From positions 3,019,001-3,083,000 of the forward strand of contig WUJK01000001.1 of NCBI GenBank assembly GCA_011317545.1: 64,000 nucleotides of DNA, read 5' to 3'. The notes under the pieces were generated by a model. That model worked only from the letters and a program-made list of their open reading frames with translations, ran no database searches and had not been told where the DNA came from. The DNA comes from Coniella vitis. Lineage: Eukaryota > Ascomycota > Sordariomycetes > Diaporthales > Schizoparmaceae. Every line of letters begins with the position of its first letter. The stretch's first letter is position 1. This document shows, in pieces, positions 13,224 through 25,544 of this stretch. Made by a program: the position numbers and the translations under genes.

Positions 13224-13244
13224 AAAAAAAAAAAAAAAAAAAAG
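13224..13244. repeat. Poly-A tract (21 A)
   Basis: Uninterrupted run of 21 A within non-coding DNA, one of many homopolymers in this desert. No poly-A tailed element is recognisable next to it. Confidence 0.9.
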
Positions 13245-16200
13245 AGCTCAATGACCATCATCCAAGGCGTTTCGCAACCCTTGTTGGGTCGTTCATATGG
13301 GATCCACGGGGATGTGGGCGGTAGGCCGCGTGCAAAGGGGTGGGTGGGTGAGGAATCCAGCAGGAATCATACCGTACATCCGCCATACCGTTCAACAGAC
13401 CGACATGAAGAATAAACACAAGGCCTTTGCTCTGCCCCCCCCCCCAAATGGTGGGCGGACATGATCCGACGTTCCAGTATTCAAAGACAGGCAACCAAAA
13501 AAGAAGAGTTAAATTGGCGATGGGGCTGCCGCGACCCGCCCGTTCCAGTGCAGACAACCTTTGTCCTTGGTCCTCGGTCCTCGCCCCTCTCAGCTGTTTG
13601 GATTGGAAAGAAAAAGGAAAAAGACACGTTGAATGGCCAACGAATCAGCGTTTGCTTGCGATCCCTGTGCTGCGCCCAAGCTTTCTTGGTGCCGAGCAAT
13701 TGGGGGGGGGGGGGGTTGTGGTTGTCTGCGTGGCTCACTTTCCCGTCCCGCCATCCACCGTTTATCGTGAGGTATGTACCACAGTACAGCGTCTGCTCTA
13801 CTTGTTTGTGTTTGCGTGGGTGTGGGTGGGTGGGTGGATGCCAGCCATTTCATTTGTCGCAGGTAACCCGGCCCATCACCGTGAGCACATACGTACTCGG
13901 TCTCCAAGACCGCAGCCATGGCACCGAGCCCGAGAGGAAGGGTTGGAGGGGGGGGTTTGAGAGAAAAGGGTGAGCTTCTGTTCCGCTCAAAAGCGCTTGT
14001 GCGCAAGACAGTGTGCTCATGATCTCTGCAAGGAATAATACAGCTGCGGCGGTTGCTGCCCCCCCCCTTCCCCCCTTCTTTCCTTTCCTCGTCCTCAAGA
14101 AAAGCACGAGGACGAGGGCAAGAAGAAGAAGAAAAAAATGCTCATCTGCTTGTGTGAGCTAGTGTCACGTACCAAGTACAAATGTAACCCGAGAACACCA
14201 TTTTACGCCCCGCCGAAAGCGTGGATATCGCTCAATTTTGCGCACTTCTCCCCACCGCAAAAAGGGCGGAAAGGTGAGCAGACAAGGAAGGGGAAGCTGG
14301 ACAACGGAGAGGACCAGCACCAAGAAGAGAAAAAGAGATACGATGTAGGCGCCGCCTGGTTTTGCAAGTACATACATGATGGACCCTGAGAAAGAAGGAA
14401 AAATTTGTAGCAGAAGTCACGACGACGGCCAACTCCGGCCTCCACAGAGAGCAGGCTAACATAGCCCAGCGCCCAGCGATGCGCCTGCGAGCGGGGGGAC
14501 TCTTGTTCAGCAATCTGCAATACTATGATACTATAGTAGTATATGCGGCGAATCGATTCATGCCACAGGGGGATGGGGGGGCCTTGTTGATGAGCGCAAA
14601 GGCTGCCGCTGTTGCTGCAGAGATTCTCCGCAAACAACGCCACCGCTCTGTCTTCGTCCTTTTCATTTCCTTGGTTTTCCCTCTTCCCTCCCAAAACTCG
14701 CACGCGAAGGCGCTACCACGAGCATTTTGGTCCAAGTCGGACTGTTTTACTATTTGGCGACTAGTATGCTCCATTTGTCATTTGCGTACTATAGATAGCA
14801 GCATACTAATGTACTGTATTATGATATACTATGTGGTACGTGCTTAGTACTTGTTGCACGGGGGAGGTCTCTTCTTCCGCCTTTCCGTTGATCTTTGTTT
14901 GGCGCGGTGCCCTGATATAGAAGTTGTTCGTGTTGAAAAATTGTGTGGATTTTTTCCCTCGAGAGCAAGCACTACTGATTACTGCATTCCCCGTGCCTCC
15001 GACTCGTGAGTGCGATGTACAATGGCATATTGGCTGTATTATGAAGTAATAATCACGAGGGTCTCTGATATTGATAACAGATACTATGTAATGCGAAAAG
15101 CGGTAGTGAGAATGATGTTCACGATCAATGATCATTCCCTCGGTTGTGCATATACTATGATATATTGTTGAACCACCGCGAAGATAGAAGTACCATGTAG
15201 TGCTTGATTTTATTTTGGTAAAAATGGAAAAGAGAAAAGAAAAGAAGAACAAAACCAAGAAAAGAGCCGATCATTAGATCTTGGACTGAAATTTTACCTG
15301 GGACATGATACCATTCCATTTTCTCGCACAGATCATCGTGTCGTGCCAGCCAATAATTGGCATTGTATACAAAGTAAACACTCGAAGCAAAAAAAAAGAT
15401 CGTCAACAATGCTCTCATCTCGTTCAACCCCTTGCTTTCCCCCCACCCCCCCCCCCCCTTCTCGCTATTCATATTCTCGGTGATGAACCACGAGGCCGAC
15501 AAAACACCGCCTCCTTTACTCTTCACATATCTCGCCAGATATGCAAACCCAGTCAATCCCCCCCCCCCCAAAAATCATGATTGATAATAGTGCCGCCGTG
15601 TACTATGTAGAAGGAGTAGCCACAAGTTACAAAGTACTCCCATGACAAGCGCATTTTTTCTTCTTCCCCCAATACAAAACTCCACTCTTACGAAGTTTCC
15701 AGAACACCCCGTGATTGGGTACGATGACAGCCACTGAACTTTTTTTTTGGGGTATACTATGTAATAATACACAGTATTACAATAGTAGATATGCATCAGG
15801 TAGTGGCCAACTGGGTCAGCTTATCATTGCAAACAGGATACTTGCTCGTCAACTTGCACTTGACGCCCTGGCTCTGACCCAAGTTGAGCCAAGTATGCGC
15901 CCAGAAACAATGTACACTTTCTCTCTCACTTCAGGAGAGAACCACGGACCTTGTCTCTAGAAAAACAAAGGACCAAAAGGTTTATTACTTTCTGGTGGTC
16001 ATGATCTTTTTTTTTTTTTTTTGCTAGACTCTTGGGCAGGTGGTAGTTGACTTTTCCTTTTTTTTTTTTGGCCGCCGCGGAGGCCACACTATGTTAGATG
16101 TACTATGTATGTACTTGCACGAAGATGATCATCCTCCAGCTTCCAATTTTTTTTTCTCCCCCCCCCCCCAAAAAAAGCACTCACTAGCAGGGCCCTCAGC

Positions 16201-19200
16201 AAGCTTCTTGGTTCGTTGCCAAAGCATAGCCAAAAACCACGCCCTGAAGCAGAGGGTGGAATTCGCATCCCTGGGTAAGAGGAAACCAGTCCATTGGTTG
16301 TGGGGCTCGGCATCCTCAACGCTGGCACCGCGTGGATGGGGGAGAGAGAGCCAGGCGTGTTGTTGGCCAGCGCACCATTTTCCCCCCCAAGTGCCTGCCT
16401 ACCTAGCTCTCTGAGATACCAAAGTACAATGATAGTAGTCATGTCATTGCGCGCGAGATCCTATGTACGGATGCCCCCCCATCAGATCAGCTGGGATGGC
16501 ATGTGGCGGCATTCTCCCCTGTGACTTTGGTACGCTGCCAGCGCTTTTTTTGATGACCCCTGGTGGGCAAGGGTCGATGGGAGGGTGGGAAAAAGGCCCC
16601 CCCCTCGTCCGAGAACCGTTCGGTACGTTTTGGTAGCATGAGGCTCGGGCTTCGAAACGGCTTTTTTTGGGTTCGTGTTCTGGGTTGCGGCCTTTTAGGC
16701 TGACCTGTTCGACACATCTGCATGCAGTCTGGGGCCGGGTAGGGGACAGGGACCAGAAGCCAAGACCAAGGGCAAGGACAGGGATACAAGAACTATCTAG
16801 CCCCACTGACTGGCATCTTCTAAAGCCATTCTGCGGCCCGTGGAACGTTCAGCGCGAGACGGCCTGAAAAAGATTGGGTAGTGACTGCTGTCCCTCAGCA
16901 ACCCTGTAACCCTGTAACCCTGTCGACCACCTTGTGCAATGCATAGTATTATGTGCTAGGCACTGGGGACCCGAAGAAAAGAAAATTGGGTTAGGTATGT
17001 TTACTCGAGTCCCCCCTTCACTACTTTTTCTATGTGAAGCCCACAAAGAACCATGCGCTGGACAAGTCACTTTCTCAGCGAGTCTGTCTCGTCTGCACAA
17101 TTCGCGCAGAGTCAAGTCAAAGAAAGACCTGCCTCGTGATATGGACGTAGCAAATACTGTAGCAGTTGAAATCGTCTCTCTGGTACATAGTACAGAGATG
17201 AGCCGTTGTTTGCTGTACCGCAGCACACAGCAATGTCCTGAAGTAGCCAGAAGACCGAGGTTCCTTGCGAGATTGGTACCGCTCGGCTGGTGCACACCAC
17301 ACGTTTCAGCGTTGTACCAGTTGACATGGGGCTAGATTGGCGGATCCTGGAGATCGGCCTTGTAGATACTGGAATGGTACATCCTAATGTACCATCAGCG
17401 CTAGGTTCTGAGTATACTATGTACATAGTGCCCGGTACCTCCTACTATGAGTACTATGTAGACGGGAATGAAGGAGTACGTACTATGACAGGCAAGATCG
17501 AGACCTACTTTTTCTGGCTATCCCTATTCCAGACATGACGTTTTGCGGTAATCCCGGAGTGTGAGATGGCTGCTTTGCTTGAAAAGCGTAACCCTCGACA
17601 CCAGCATTCCTGCACTCAATGTGGCAGTTCAGCACACTGCGTCGATGACCCGGTTGACTGCTACTAAATGCCAATCTCGGACCACTGTATCTATCTGCGT
17701 CTGGTGTGAATACAAGTACTCCACCGACGTTTGCATTCGGTCGGCGGCGAACCACGGCGTATTCGACTCAAAAATGTCCCGTTCCCCCAGCATGATACAT
17801 ACTATGTACTATAGTAGTAGTCAATATTGAAAGCCGAAGCTAGGCCAACAGGAATGCTATATATTCTTGATATACCTTGGAGCTAGTCGACTGTCGCTGG
17901 GCGCGACAATGACTCGAGCTGACGCTGCAGCACAACGCGCTTGCTAGGCTGTTCCAAAAGCTAGTTGACCTGCGAGACGAATCCGACGGTAGCGGTGCGC
18001 TCTTTGGACAGCTCGGGCCCGCGCTACGCTTTGGTCTTGCCAAACGTACAAAGGAGCCACATACATACCGACAATACGACTTGGTGTAAATGGATGTAAA
18101 TGGATCGGATTTGTGAAGATGTGGTGGAAGTCCGGCCAGACACAGGCTTGAGCCCTGGTTTGAGATGTTCAAGGTCCACATGGTCATAGTACATAGTAGA
18201 CGACGCAAAGGTACGCACGGATGCGGCCAGCAAGGGTTGAACAATGCAAGCAGTACTTATGTATATAATGCTGGCCATGGTGGGGGCCGATTTGCTGTGG
18301 CTAATGAGAGTCTCGTTCTTTCCTCCTATATACCATGTAGTACATAGTGAAGAAACCCACGTTTCGTGCATTCGGTCTGCACGAGTGGCTGTCGTGTGCG
18401 CATGGCTTCGTGTGGCTCTGCGGTCGAGGTATCCAAAGCATCGGTTCAACAAGCCCGGCGTGCCTACGTACGTAATGGGACAGCTCTCCTCACAGCAGAA
18501 GCTCTCACAGGCCGAGCGAGACACTGAGGCCACTATGGATGCATGGCTCAAGCGACCAGCTGTGCAGGAAAGAGGGGCCCTAGGTGAGGAGAGAAAGCCC
18601 CGTGGCAGGCCTTGCTTGCACGCAAGTACTGTTGTGCTGGCCTTTTTTGGCACGGGGCTGCAAGGCGAGAAGAAACAGAGTCGGCGCTTGGTGCAGTGCA
18701 CGATCGGAAATGGGGCGTCGCTGTCCGAGCTGTGAGAGGCAGAAGCGTCAAATCAATGCATGGCACAGAAATGGCAGGGGAGATACATCGGTGGTAGCCG
18801 TTTGCTGGCACAGTCTGGAGTGGACAAAGGGAGGAGACACGGGGCAAGATGTTACCTACCTGACTTGTCGGGTGGAGCGAGCATTGATTGAGGTTGTCTT
18901 TGCGGCGCCGTGTTTTGGAAACGTTGTCCAGGTATTTTTGTGTCGGTGGGTGGGCCTTGGTGGCCCTACTATGTAGACTGAGGCTGCAAGGCTCTCGCGT
19001 AAAATATCATCCTCTTTCTCTTCTTTTTTCCCTTGGGACGGCCTTGTCGGGTTCCGCAGACTTGCTGGGATGAATAACAGCAGGAGCTTTACTAGGGCGT
19101 TGCAAGTCGGACACGGCAGGAGGTCAGCGTAGCAGGCAGGAAGCGACAGGCCGCAGTACCGCCTAGGGGGCCCAGGCATGGCGTTGGTACTTGCCGCGAA

Positions 19201-22150
19201 TAGCACACTGTGACTTGGGCCAGGCTGCCAAGGTCTCAGTGGACAGTATGGAAGAGTGGCTTCCAGGGGATTTGGCGGGGCTTCGCATAGATTGACTGAG
19301 AGCATCAAACCGCGCTGTATGCCGAAACTTGGCGTGTCTTGCGTTTTTTGTTTTTTTTTTTTTGTCTTTTGTTAGTGGCTGTCGGCTCTCCCTGAAGCCA
19401 ACGCTAGGCCGAGCGCGTACGGAGAGAAGAGAGCATGTACTTGGTGTACTATGTACACATGGGTCGTGCAGCCGCGTCTAAGGGGTCCGCTGTTATCCAG
19501 CGGGGTGCGCTGCTCACAGTGGTTTAGCGATGTTTTCAGGTGCGCAGGCATGTTAGCTTGGGCCTAAAGAGTACTCCAGGGGGCTTTCAAGCCTTCAAGG
19601 GGCTGTTTCGTAGGGGACACAGGCTGCTGGGGCAGGGGCCAACGGCCTGCCCGTCTTGACCACTACTACTATGTATGTACATAGTACGGCGCTGGGACGA
19701 AAATGTGGTCGGTCTAGCACTTGGAAGCGCTCCTTCCGTCTCCCCACCCGTGTCGGGTGTGCGCGCAATGCTCTGTCGAATCCTGCAGGTGAGCAGAGGC
19801 GCTGTACTAGTGGCATAGCAGCCAGTGCTGTACTATGTAAGGGCCGCCAACAAGCAGCCCCAGCCAAGGCACTTGCATGCCGCGGCCAGGACGCTTGTTC
19901 CGCTGCATACCGGAGCGAAGAGGAGCAGAGCAGTCTACCTTTCTGTCTCGCACGCGGCCAGCGACAGTCTCTGCCATCTGCTGGGCGATCATTTCGTCCC
20001 TCCGCCTGCAGGCCACGATATCCACCTTTCGGCCCTGTTTCCACGTCTGGCATGCATCCTACCGCGACGACAGCATCCTGGCTGCAAAAGGGATCTGCTG
20101 GTGTGCTTGTCTCGTCCAAGCACGCTGAGTATGTGCGCTTGGCTGGCCGCGTCATCCATCCATGATGAAGACAGGGCAAGACGGCTGTGAGCCTCATCTG
20201 CCCAGCCTTGTCAGCCAACGCGACGACCGGAAATCAGATGGCTTTTTTGGTGAGTCTGCGCAGCCGAAACTAGGCGCGTGGAACGAGCTTTTGGCTGTGC
20301 TGCGCAGTCACATTCATCGGTTTTTGACGACCTCGGCTGCAGAAATGCAGCGAATGCAGCAGCAGTGTCCGAGCAAATCATGGCTCTGGCACCGGTCGTA
20401 TCGTGGCTTGGTCACAGATCCACGACCTCACGGCCATCACTCAAGGTCCACATCGTCAGGTGGTACTATGTAGAAGGGGGTACTGCAATTGTGACCAGTC
20501 AGTCACGAAACTCGAGTGTGTCAAGCCTCCAAGACCCATCCTAAACACAGTCCCCAGCGGCGTATCGAGCAGCAATTAGATTGGGGCGACGCAAGGACAA
20601 GATGTGCCAAGTCATCAGGGGGGAAAAGAAATTTTGTCGTCTCGTCCTGTATGCTGAACCCGCAGTACGATACAACTTGCATTACGTGCACATACGTATT
20701 CGGCAACAGCGGCTTCTTCTCTTGAGAGAGTTCTGCGATGACTGAGCTGCGGCCGGGGAGATGCTGCAAGCAGCCTGCCCACACCGCACAGAGGAAACCT
20801 TGGAAGCTAGAGAGCACTGTCGCGAGCGCCGGTCCAGGCCTTTTTGGCGTGCCGATTCCCACCCGACCAGAACGGCAGGGCCCCCCGCGGTCTGTTGTAC
20901 TATGTAATAGCACAGTCAGTGTATCCACCAAGACATCTGGCGGCAGACGCTGCATGATGTGCGTGGAAAAGTTGCCACCAGAACACCGGAGGCTGTGCAC
21001 GTCTGTATTTTACCAGACCAATCTCCGTATAGTACGCAGTAGAACGATGGGGGCAGCCCTTGTGCTTGCACCAGGCCAATGTTGCTAATCTTGCCAGCCA
21101 TAGCCTGAAATCATCCGCCCCTAGTTGGCAATTAGTCGGTTGCTGAAGCCAAGATCGACAACAGCCCATCGGATACTTTACCAATAGTTAGCACTAAGTA
21201 TGGACACCTGTGCTCACTCAACAACCTTGTTGATATCCTGCATCGCCAGTGATGTGTATACATAGTAGCAAGTTGTACTATACTGCATAGTATGTATAGT
21301 TTGCACAGTTTGAGGCGAGGGACTCGTTGCCCGCCTGGCACACCATGTACTATGCAGAACCGGCCCGCAACGCCTGATCCGGAGAGGGAAAAGACCTCAG
21401 CCGAGATTCGTCGAACGGACAGCTGCCGGCTGGAGGCTTTGCTCACATCATTTTGAGGATGCAGCAGCGATCCCCACAATTTCACCAGTACCACAGCTTG
21501 TCGTACCTTGAAGGTATTTTGGCGAGATTGTTGTCGGCTCTGCTCGGCATCAGCTCAGTCCCACTACTTGCGTGTACTTCTGCAATAGTACTTACATCCG
21601 CAGGTCCCACGGTGGCTCTCGCTTCCTAAGGGCCCATGGCTGCTGACCCTGAATCCGCAGGCCAGCGCAGGCCGGACCTGGGTCATTGAGAGTTTGGACG
21701 GTTGTGCGTGGGTAAAAACAGAAACTAGTCTTCCCTCAAATGGATCCTGGACGATCGCATCGCGAGTGGGTCCTAGAAGTACTATGTACTGTATCGAAAG
21801 CTGGCCGTACCTCGCAAACCACCACGAGCTGTGATTGGCAGCCCACGCCTTCCCCTAACCGCTTTCTGCCGTCGACCGGCCCGCTGGCAGGAACTCTCAC
21901 ACCCCACTAACCTTTCCCATCACGCGCCCCTTCACTTCCTGCCCAGGAAACGGTGCACTTTGGTACATAGTACATGGGCACATCCATCCAGTCCTGCTGC
22001 GGACCCCCGCTTTTGTCCCGGCCCGCCGTCTTGTCCCTGCCACCCCACACCTTGCATCTGCATCTCAAAGCATGCAACCCTTCTTTTCGCTTCTGGGGCC
22101 TGAGCTAAAGCCTTTTGGGAGGGTGTCTCTTGCGTGTGTTTTGGTTTTCT

Positions 22151-22153
<3 letters not shown>

Positions 22154-22194
<41 letters not shown>
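22154..22194. repeat. Poly-T tract (41 T)
   Basis: Uninterrupted run of 41 T, the longest homopolymer in the window. On the minus strand it reads as poly-A, but I find no retroelement coding sequence adjacent to it. Its length may be affected by sequencing error. Confidence 0.9.
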
Positions 22195-22196
<2 letters not shown>

Positions 22197-24404
22197 TTGG
22201 TTGCTCGCTCCTCACTTTGCGATCTGCCCCAATGCACCGGGCTCTCGTCCTTGCAGCCACCCTTTTGCCTGTTCTTGTCTGCAGGGCGGTACTCGGTACC
22301 TAACACATAGTAATCACCCGTTTCTCAAGCCTGATACGTCCGCGAGAATGGCCTCATGTCGAACTGTACTATTACTACTTTCTCCAGAAGTGTACATAGT
22401 ACTGTTATGTGGCCAACTCAACACTGCGCACCGATACGTGCAGTCTGTAAACCAACTGCTGATCAAACACACAGACTTTTTCCCCCCAAGTGACACATCT
22501 TACGCTCCTTCTGGCCTGGGCCATGACTACCTACATAGTACTGCTCCTTGGCCCTCCACATCGACAAGAACTCCTAGGATGCGCAGTATACCGCCGGGGT
22601 CGTATGGATTTTGGTCTGTGCGGAATACAATTGCTGGGTTCTTGTTGCATTGTTTCCTCCGGAGGGAGGGTCAAGGTGGCTATCTCTGCACCGTTCTTTT
22701 CCTGCTCAGAGACGGGGGTCTGGGGCTCTGGGTTGAGGTGAGGGCCACTTCTGGAGAAACATTCCACACGATCCATCCAAAGACGGGGATGCTCCATTCG
22801 AAGGAAAAAAGTGGCGTAGCGTTCTGATAGCATCGTACACATGTACATAGTACGTACATTTGCACAGACACCCACACACATCGCGTCCTATCTCCATTTC
22901 AGGGAAGGCGGGTATTGAACGCGCTACCGCCTTTTGTATGGTTCTGGGAGATCTCAATGTACCTGCCCCTTTGCGAACTTTCCATGTCTCGTGTCTCACT
23001 GAGAGAGAGGGCGCTTGGGCGTAGAATGCTGTTTCGTCCAGCCCTTTCGCTACACAGCATCACGCTGCGACCTGTCTGTTCTCTGCTCTATGCGGAGCCT
23101 CGATCGTATGCTGGCCTGGAAACTGGCCGCAGCGCCCCCGTGCTGCAACCGCAGGGCCCTGGTCTGGAGCCAGCCAAAGGACGGCGCTGTCATGGTCCTA
23201 TACATAGTAAAAACAACAACAACAACAACAACAACAACACCGAAAAAGAAAAAAAAGAAGCAGCCTGGGCCCTTTGCTCAGCCGCCCAGACAAGTCCTGT
23301 CAACGGTACTCGCATCAGCTGGCCTACCGCTTGCTACCACTCAGAAGTGCTCATGCTACAAGGGCAGGCCCGCAGTGGCATGGCACAGCAGAGAACCGAA
23401 ATGGAACTGCAAAAGCCGGCCGAGCTGGCGCAGTGCAAGATGACCTGGGCCTCGTCAGCGATCTTGACCAGGCGACGTTCTAAAAAGCTGCTTAGTGGAG
23501 CCGAACAAGACCCACATCAGGTCCGACGCCTTGTTCCCTTTGGATGGACTCTACGTGTAAAGTAGTACTTGCATAGTAAGCATCCTGGCAATCCACCTGG
23601 ACACTGCTGAGCCCGAATCGTCAAGGCGCCCGAGGCCTGGACCCAAGTATGCCGCTTACTACGGAGAGTACGTACCGTCGCAGCACAAACATGCGGCGTC
23701 AATGGGTGCTGGGATCTGGCAAATGGGCCCGACCACTGTACTGCGCTGTTTTTTGGCTGTTTCCGTTTGGTGCCAACAGCAGCCTCCCTCGCCAGTCGCT
23801 CAAGTACCTTCGTACTGGCCCTGTCCACGACTTGTACGTACCAGCACCCACCTCAGCACCACATCCATCTGCAACCCCGTGCAACCCCATATGACGCAGG
23901 CCACACAGATTTCTTCAAGCTTCCAACTCTCTTTGACACTTTGGACAACCACACCCCCCTCCCCAAAACGATGCTTGCATGTATCGGATATCCACATGTC
24001 AGAAGGCCCCATCATACCTTTTTTTTTTTTTGTGGTTGCTGTTGTCGTTCTCCGTGCCAATACCGCAATGTCACTCCTTGCTCAAACTAGTTTCGATTTA
24101 TCCTTCGAGCCATTCCACATGGCCCTCTTGTCTCCCTGTCCCTGTCTCAACGCTTCCATCCTCCTTTTTGCGGCCCATTCCACAATAAGAAGTCGTTGCA
24201 GCCTTTGGCCTGCTATATCATCATTCCATGATGCCATGTCCTAATAAAGTACGGCGGCCCTGCATCTTGCCTACCGCTTCACTCCTCGGCCAGACCAGAC
24301 CATTCCAAACATAACCACAACCACAACCACAGCCAACCACCACTTTGCACTTGACTTCCATCAATATTGCAACAACTATCAACTACCCACGGGCAGCACT
24401 TACA

Positions 24405-25544
24405 ATGATGCCTTCGTTTATGAGAGCCGCGTTGCCCACTATCCCGCCGGCTCAGTACACACACGATGCCTTTCTCGAGGATATCTCGAGACACATGGCC
24501 ATGTCGGCCAGTCGCAGGCAGTCCAAGGCATCGAGTGCTGGTACTCGCCCCGCAAACGCTATGCGAGTCGTCAAACCATCGAGTGCCAGCAACAGTCCCC
24601 GGAACAACCTGCTTCAACAGCGTCGACGGACCATGATGAACGACCTGGCCGTCCAGCAGCAGCAGCAGCAGCAGCAACAACAACAACAAAGAGCACCACA
24701 GATGCTGCTTCTGCAACAGCAGTCGTATCTGCCCACTCCTGGCCCAGAGGCTTATGGCCAGCCTTGCTATGAGCCTGTCAAGAGGACGGCTCGCCCAGTT
24801 AGCTGGCACCCCTCAACACAACTGTCGCAAGCATACCAGATGCCCTCGGTATCGACGGACCAACAATCACAGTATCCCTTCCCCAGCTACTGTGACTACG
24901 ACTTCTACTCCCCTCCTGCGCAGATGCCCTCTACTCCCGCGGCCTACTCTGCATACAGCTCACCTGTCTCCACCTTCTCCCCCCTGGTGTTGCCATCCTA
25001 TCCTGCCTACGAGCTGCCTCAGACACAGGCCTACACTTCACCGGTATGGGCCATGTCTGCTGCCCCTATTGCACCTTCTACCATGACCAACACCCAGACA
25101 ACTGGTCTGGACTCGAGTGCAACTTATGCCTCATCAACCACACCTGTCTATGTGGATCCTTCATACTCCCCAGCCTCATGGACCAATGTCTCAAACACTG
25201 GCTACACCCACCACGTGACGGCGCCTCCAACTCCTGAGGATATGCCTAATGTCACGCTTTCAGAACCCGGCGTTGTGGCCAAACAGGAGCCTGCTGCTTA
25301 CGCCACGCCCGAGCTTCAGAGTGACGAGCTAGCCGAGGACGACGGCGACATTCTTGTCGGTTTGGGACTGTACGACCCCCCAGAGAAGTTGGGTCTCCTT
25401 GGAGCATCCTTTGAACCCACTGGAAAAGGGCTGAGACTGGAAGATGCGTGGGAGCCACCTGTCGTGGATGACGATGACGAAGAGGAGGAGGAAGACGGTG
25501 AAGAAGATGACGGTGAAGGTGATGCCGAAAGCGACGGCGAGTAA
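24405..25544 (+). CDS. Poly-Q, acidic-tailed conserved fungal protein (possible nuclear regulator)
   Basis: Single-exon ORF. I start at ATG 24405; a second ATG follows at once at 24408. The upstream frame extension has no ATG. This gives 379 residues. Visible features are a basic Ser/Arg-rich N-terminal part, a CAG/CAA-coded poly-Gln tract at about residues 84-95, then a long Pro/Ser/Tyr/Thr-rich region with many TP and SP pairs. Near residue 310 there is a more ordered block (ILVGLGLYDPPEK, then LLGASFEPTGKGLRLEDAW). The end is a tail of about 25 Asp/Glu residues. The ordered block resembles a motif seen at the C-terminus of uncharacterised ascomycete proteins. Composition (poly-Q, Pro/Ser-rich, acidic tail) suggests a nuclear or transcription-associated protein, but there is no DNA-binding domain. 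It sits alone between two long deserts, which suggests extended regulation (inference). Confidence 0.8.
   Translation: MMPSFMRAALPTIPPAQYTHDAFLEDISRHMAMSASRRQSKASSAGTRPANAMRVVKPSSASNSPRNNLLQQRRRTMMNDLAVQQQQQQQQQQQQRAPQMLLLQQQSYLPTPGPEAYGQPCYEPVKRTARPVSWHPSTQLSQAYQMPSVSTDQQSQYPFPSYCDYDFYSPPAQMPSTPAAYSAYSSPVSTFSPLVLPSYPAYELPQTQAYTSPVWAMSAAPIAPSTMTNTQTTGLDSSATYASSTTPVYVDPSYSPASWTNVSNTGYTHHVTAPPTPEDMPNVTLSEPGVVAKQEPAAYATPELQSDELAEDDGDILVGLGLYDPPEKLGLLGASFEPTGKGLRLEDAWEPPVVDDDDEEEEEDGEEDDGEGDAESDGE

Larger units (their letters stand above)
11419..24404. other. 13-kb gene desert rich in microsatellites and a recurrent GTACATAGTAC motif
   Basis: No ORF here carries a recognisable domain. The longer ORFs are low-complexity or overlap on opposite strands. 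The region is full of homopolymers (long A and T runs, G and C runs of 8-13) and trinucleotide runs (CAG near 11605, AAC near 23215). A motif GTACATAGTAC or its reverse complement recurs every few hundred bases, for example at 12033, 17183, 19677, 21779, 21963, 22392 and 22843. There is no transposase, reverse transcriptase, tRNA or rRNA that I can see. It could be long upstream regulatory DNA of the gene at 24405 or a source of non-coding RNAs (inference). Confidence 0.55.

Noticed and set aside
16901..16925. Three tandem AACCCTGT units resembling an interstitial telomere repeat
   Set aside because: The unit differs from the usual fungal telomere repeat TTAGGG/CCCTAA and there are only three copies.
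18024..20218. Overlapping 160-225 codon ORFs on both strands
   Set aside because: They overlap each other, are Cys/Arg/Pro-biased and show no family; typical of GC-normal intergenic DNA.
22072..22827. 251-codon ORF including a poly-Phe run
   Set aside because: Its length depends on reading through the 41-nt poly-T tract; no protein-like sequence on either side.
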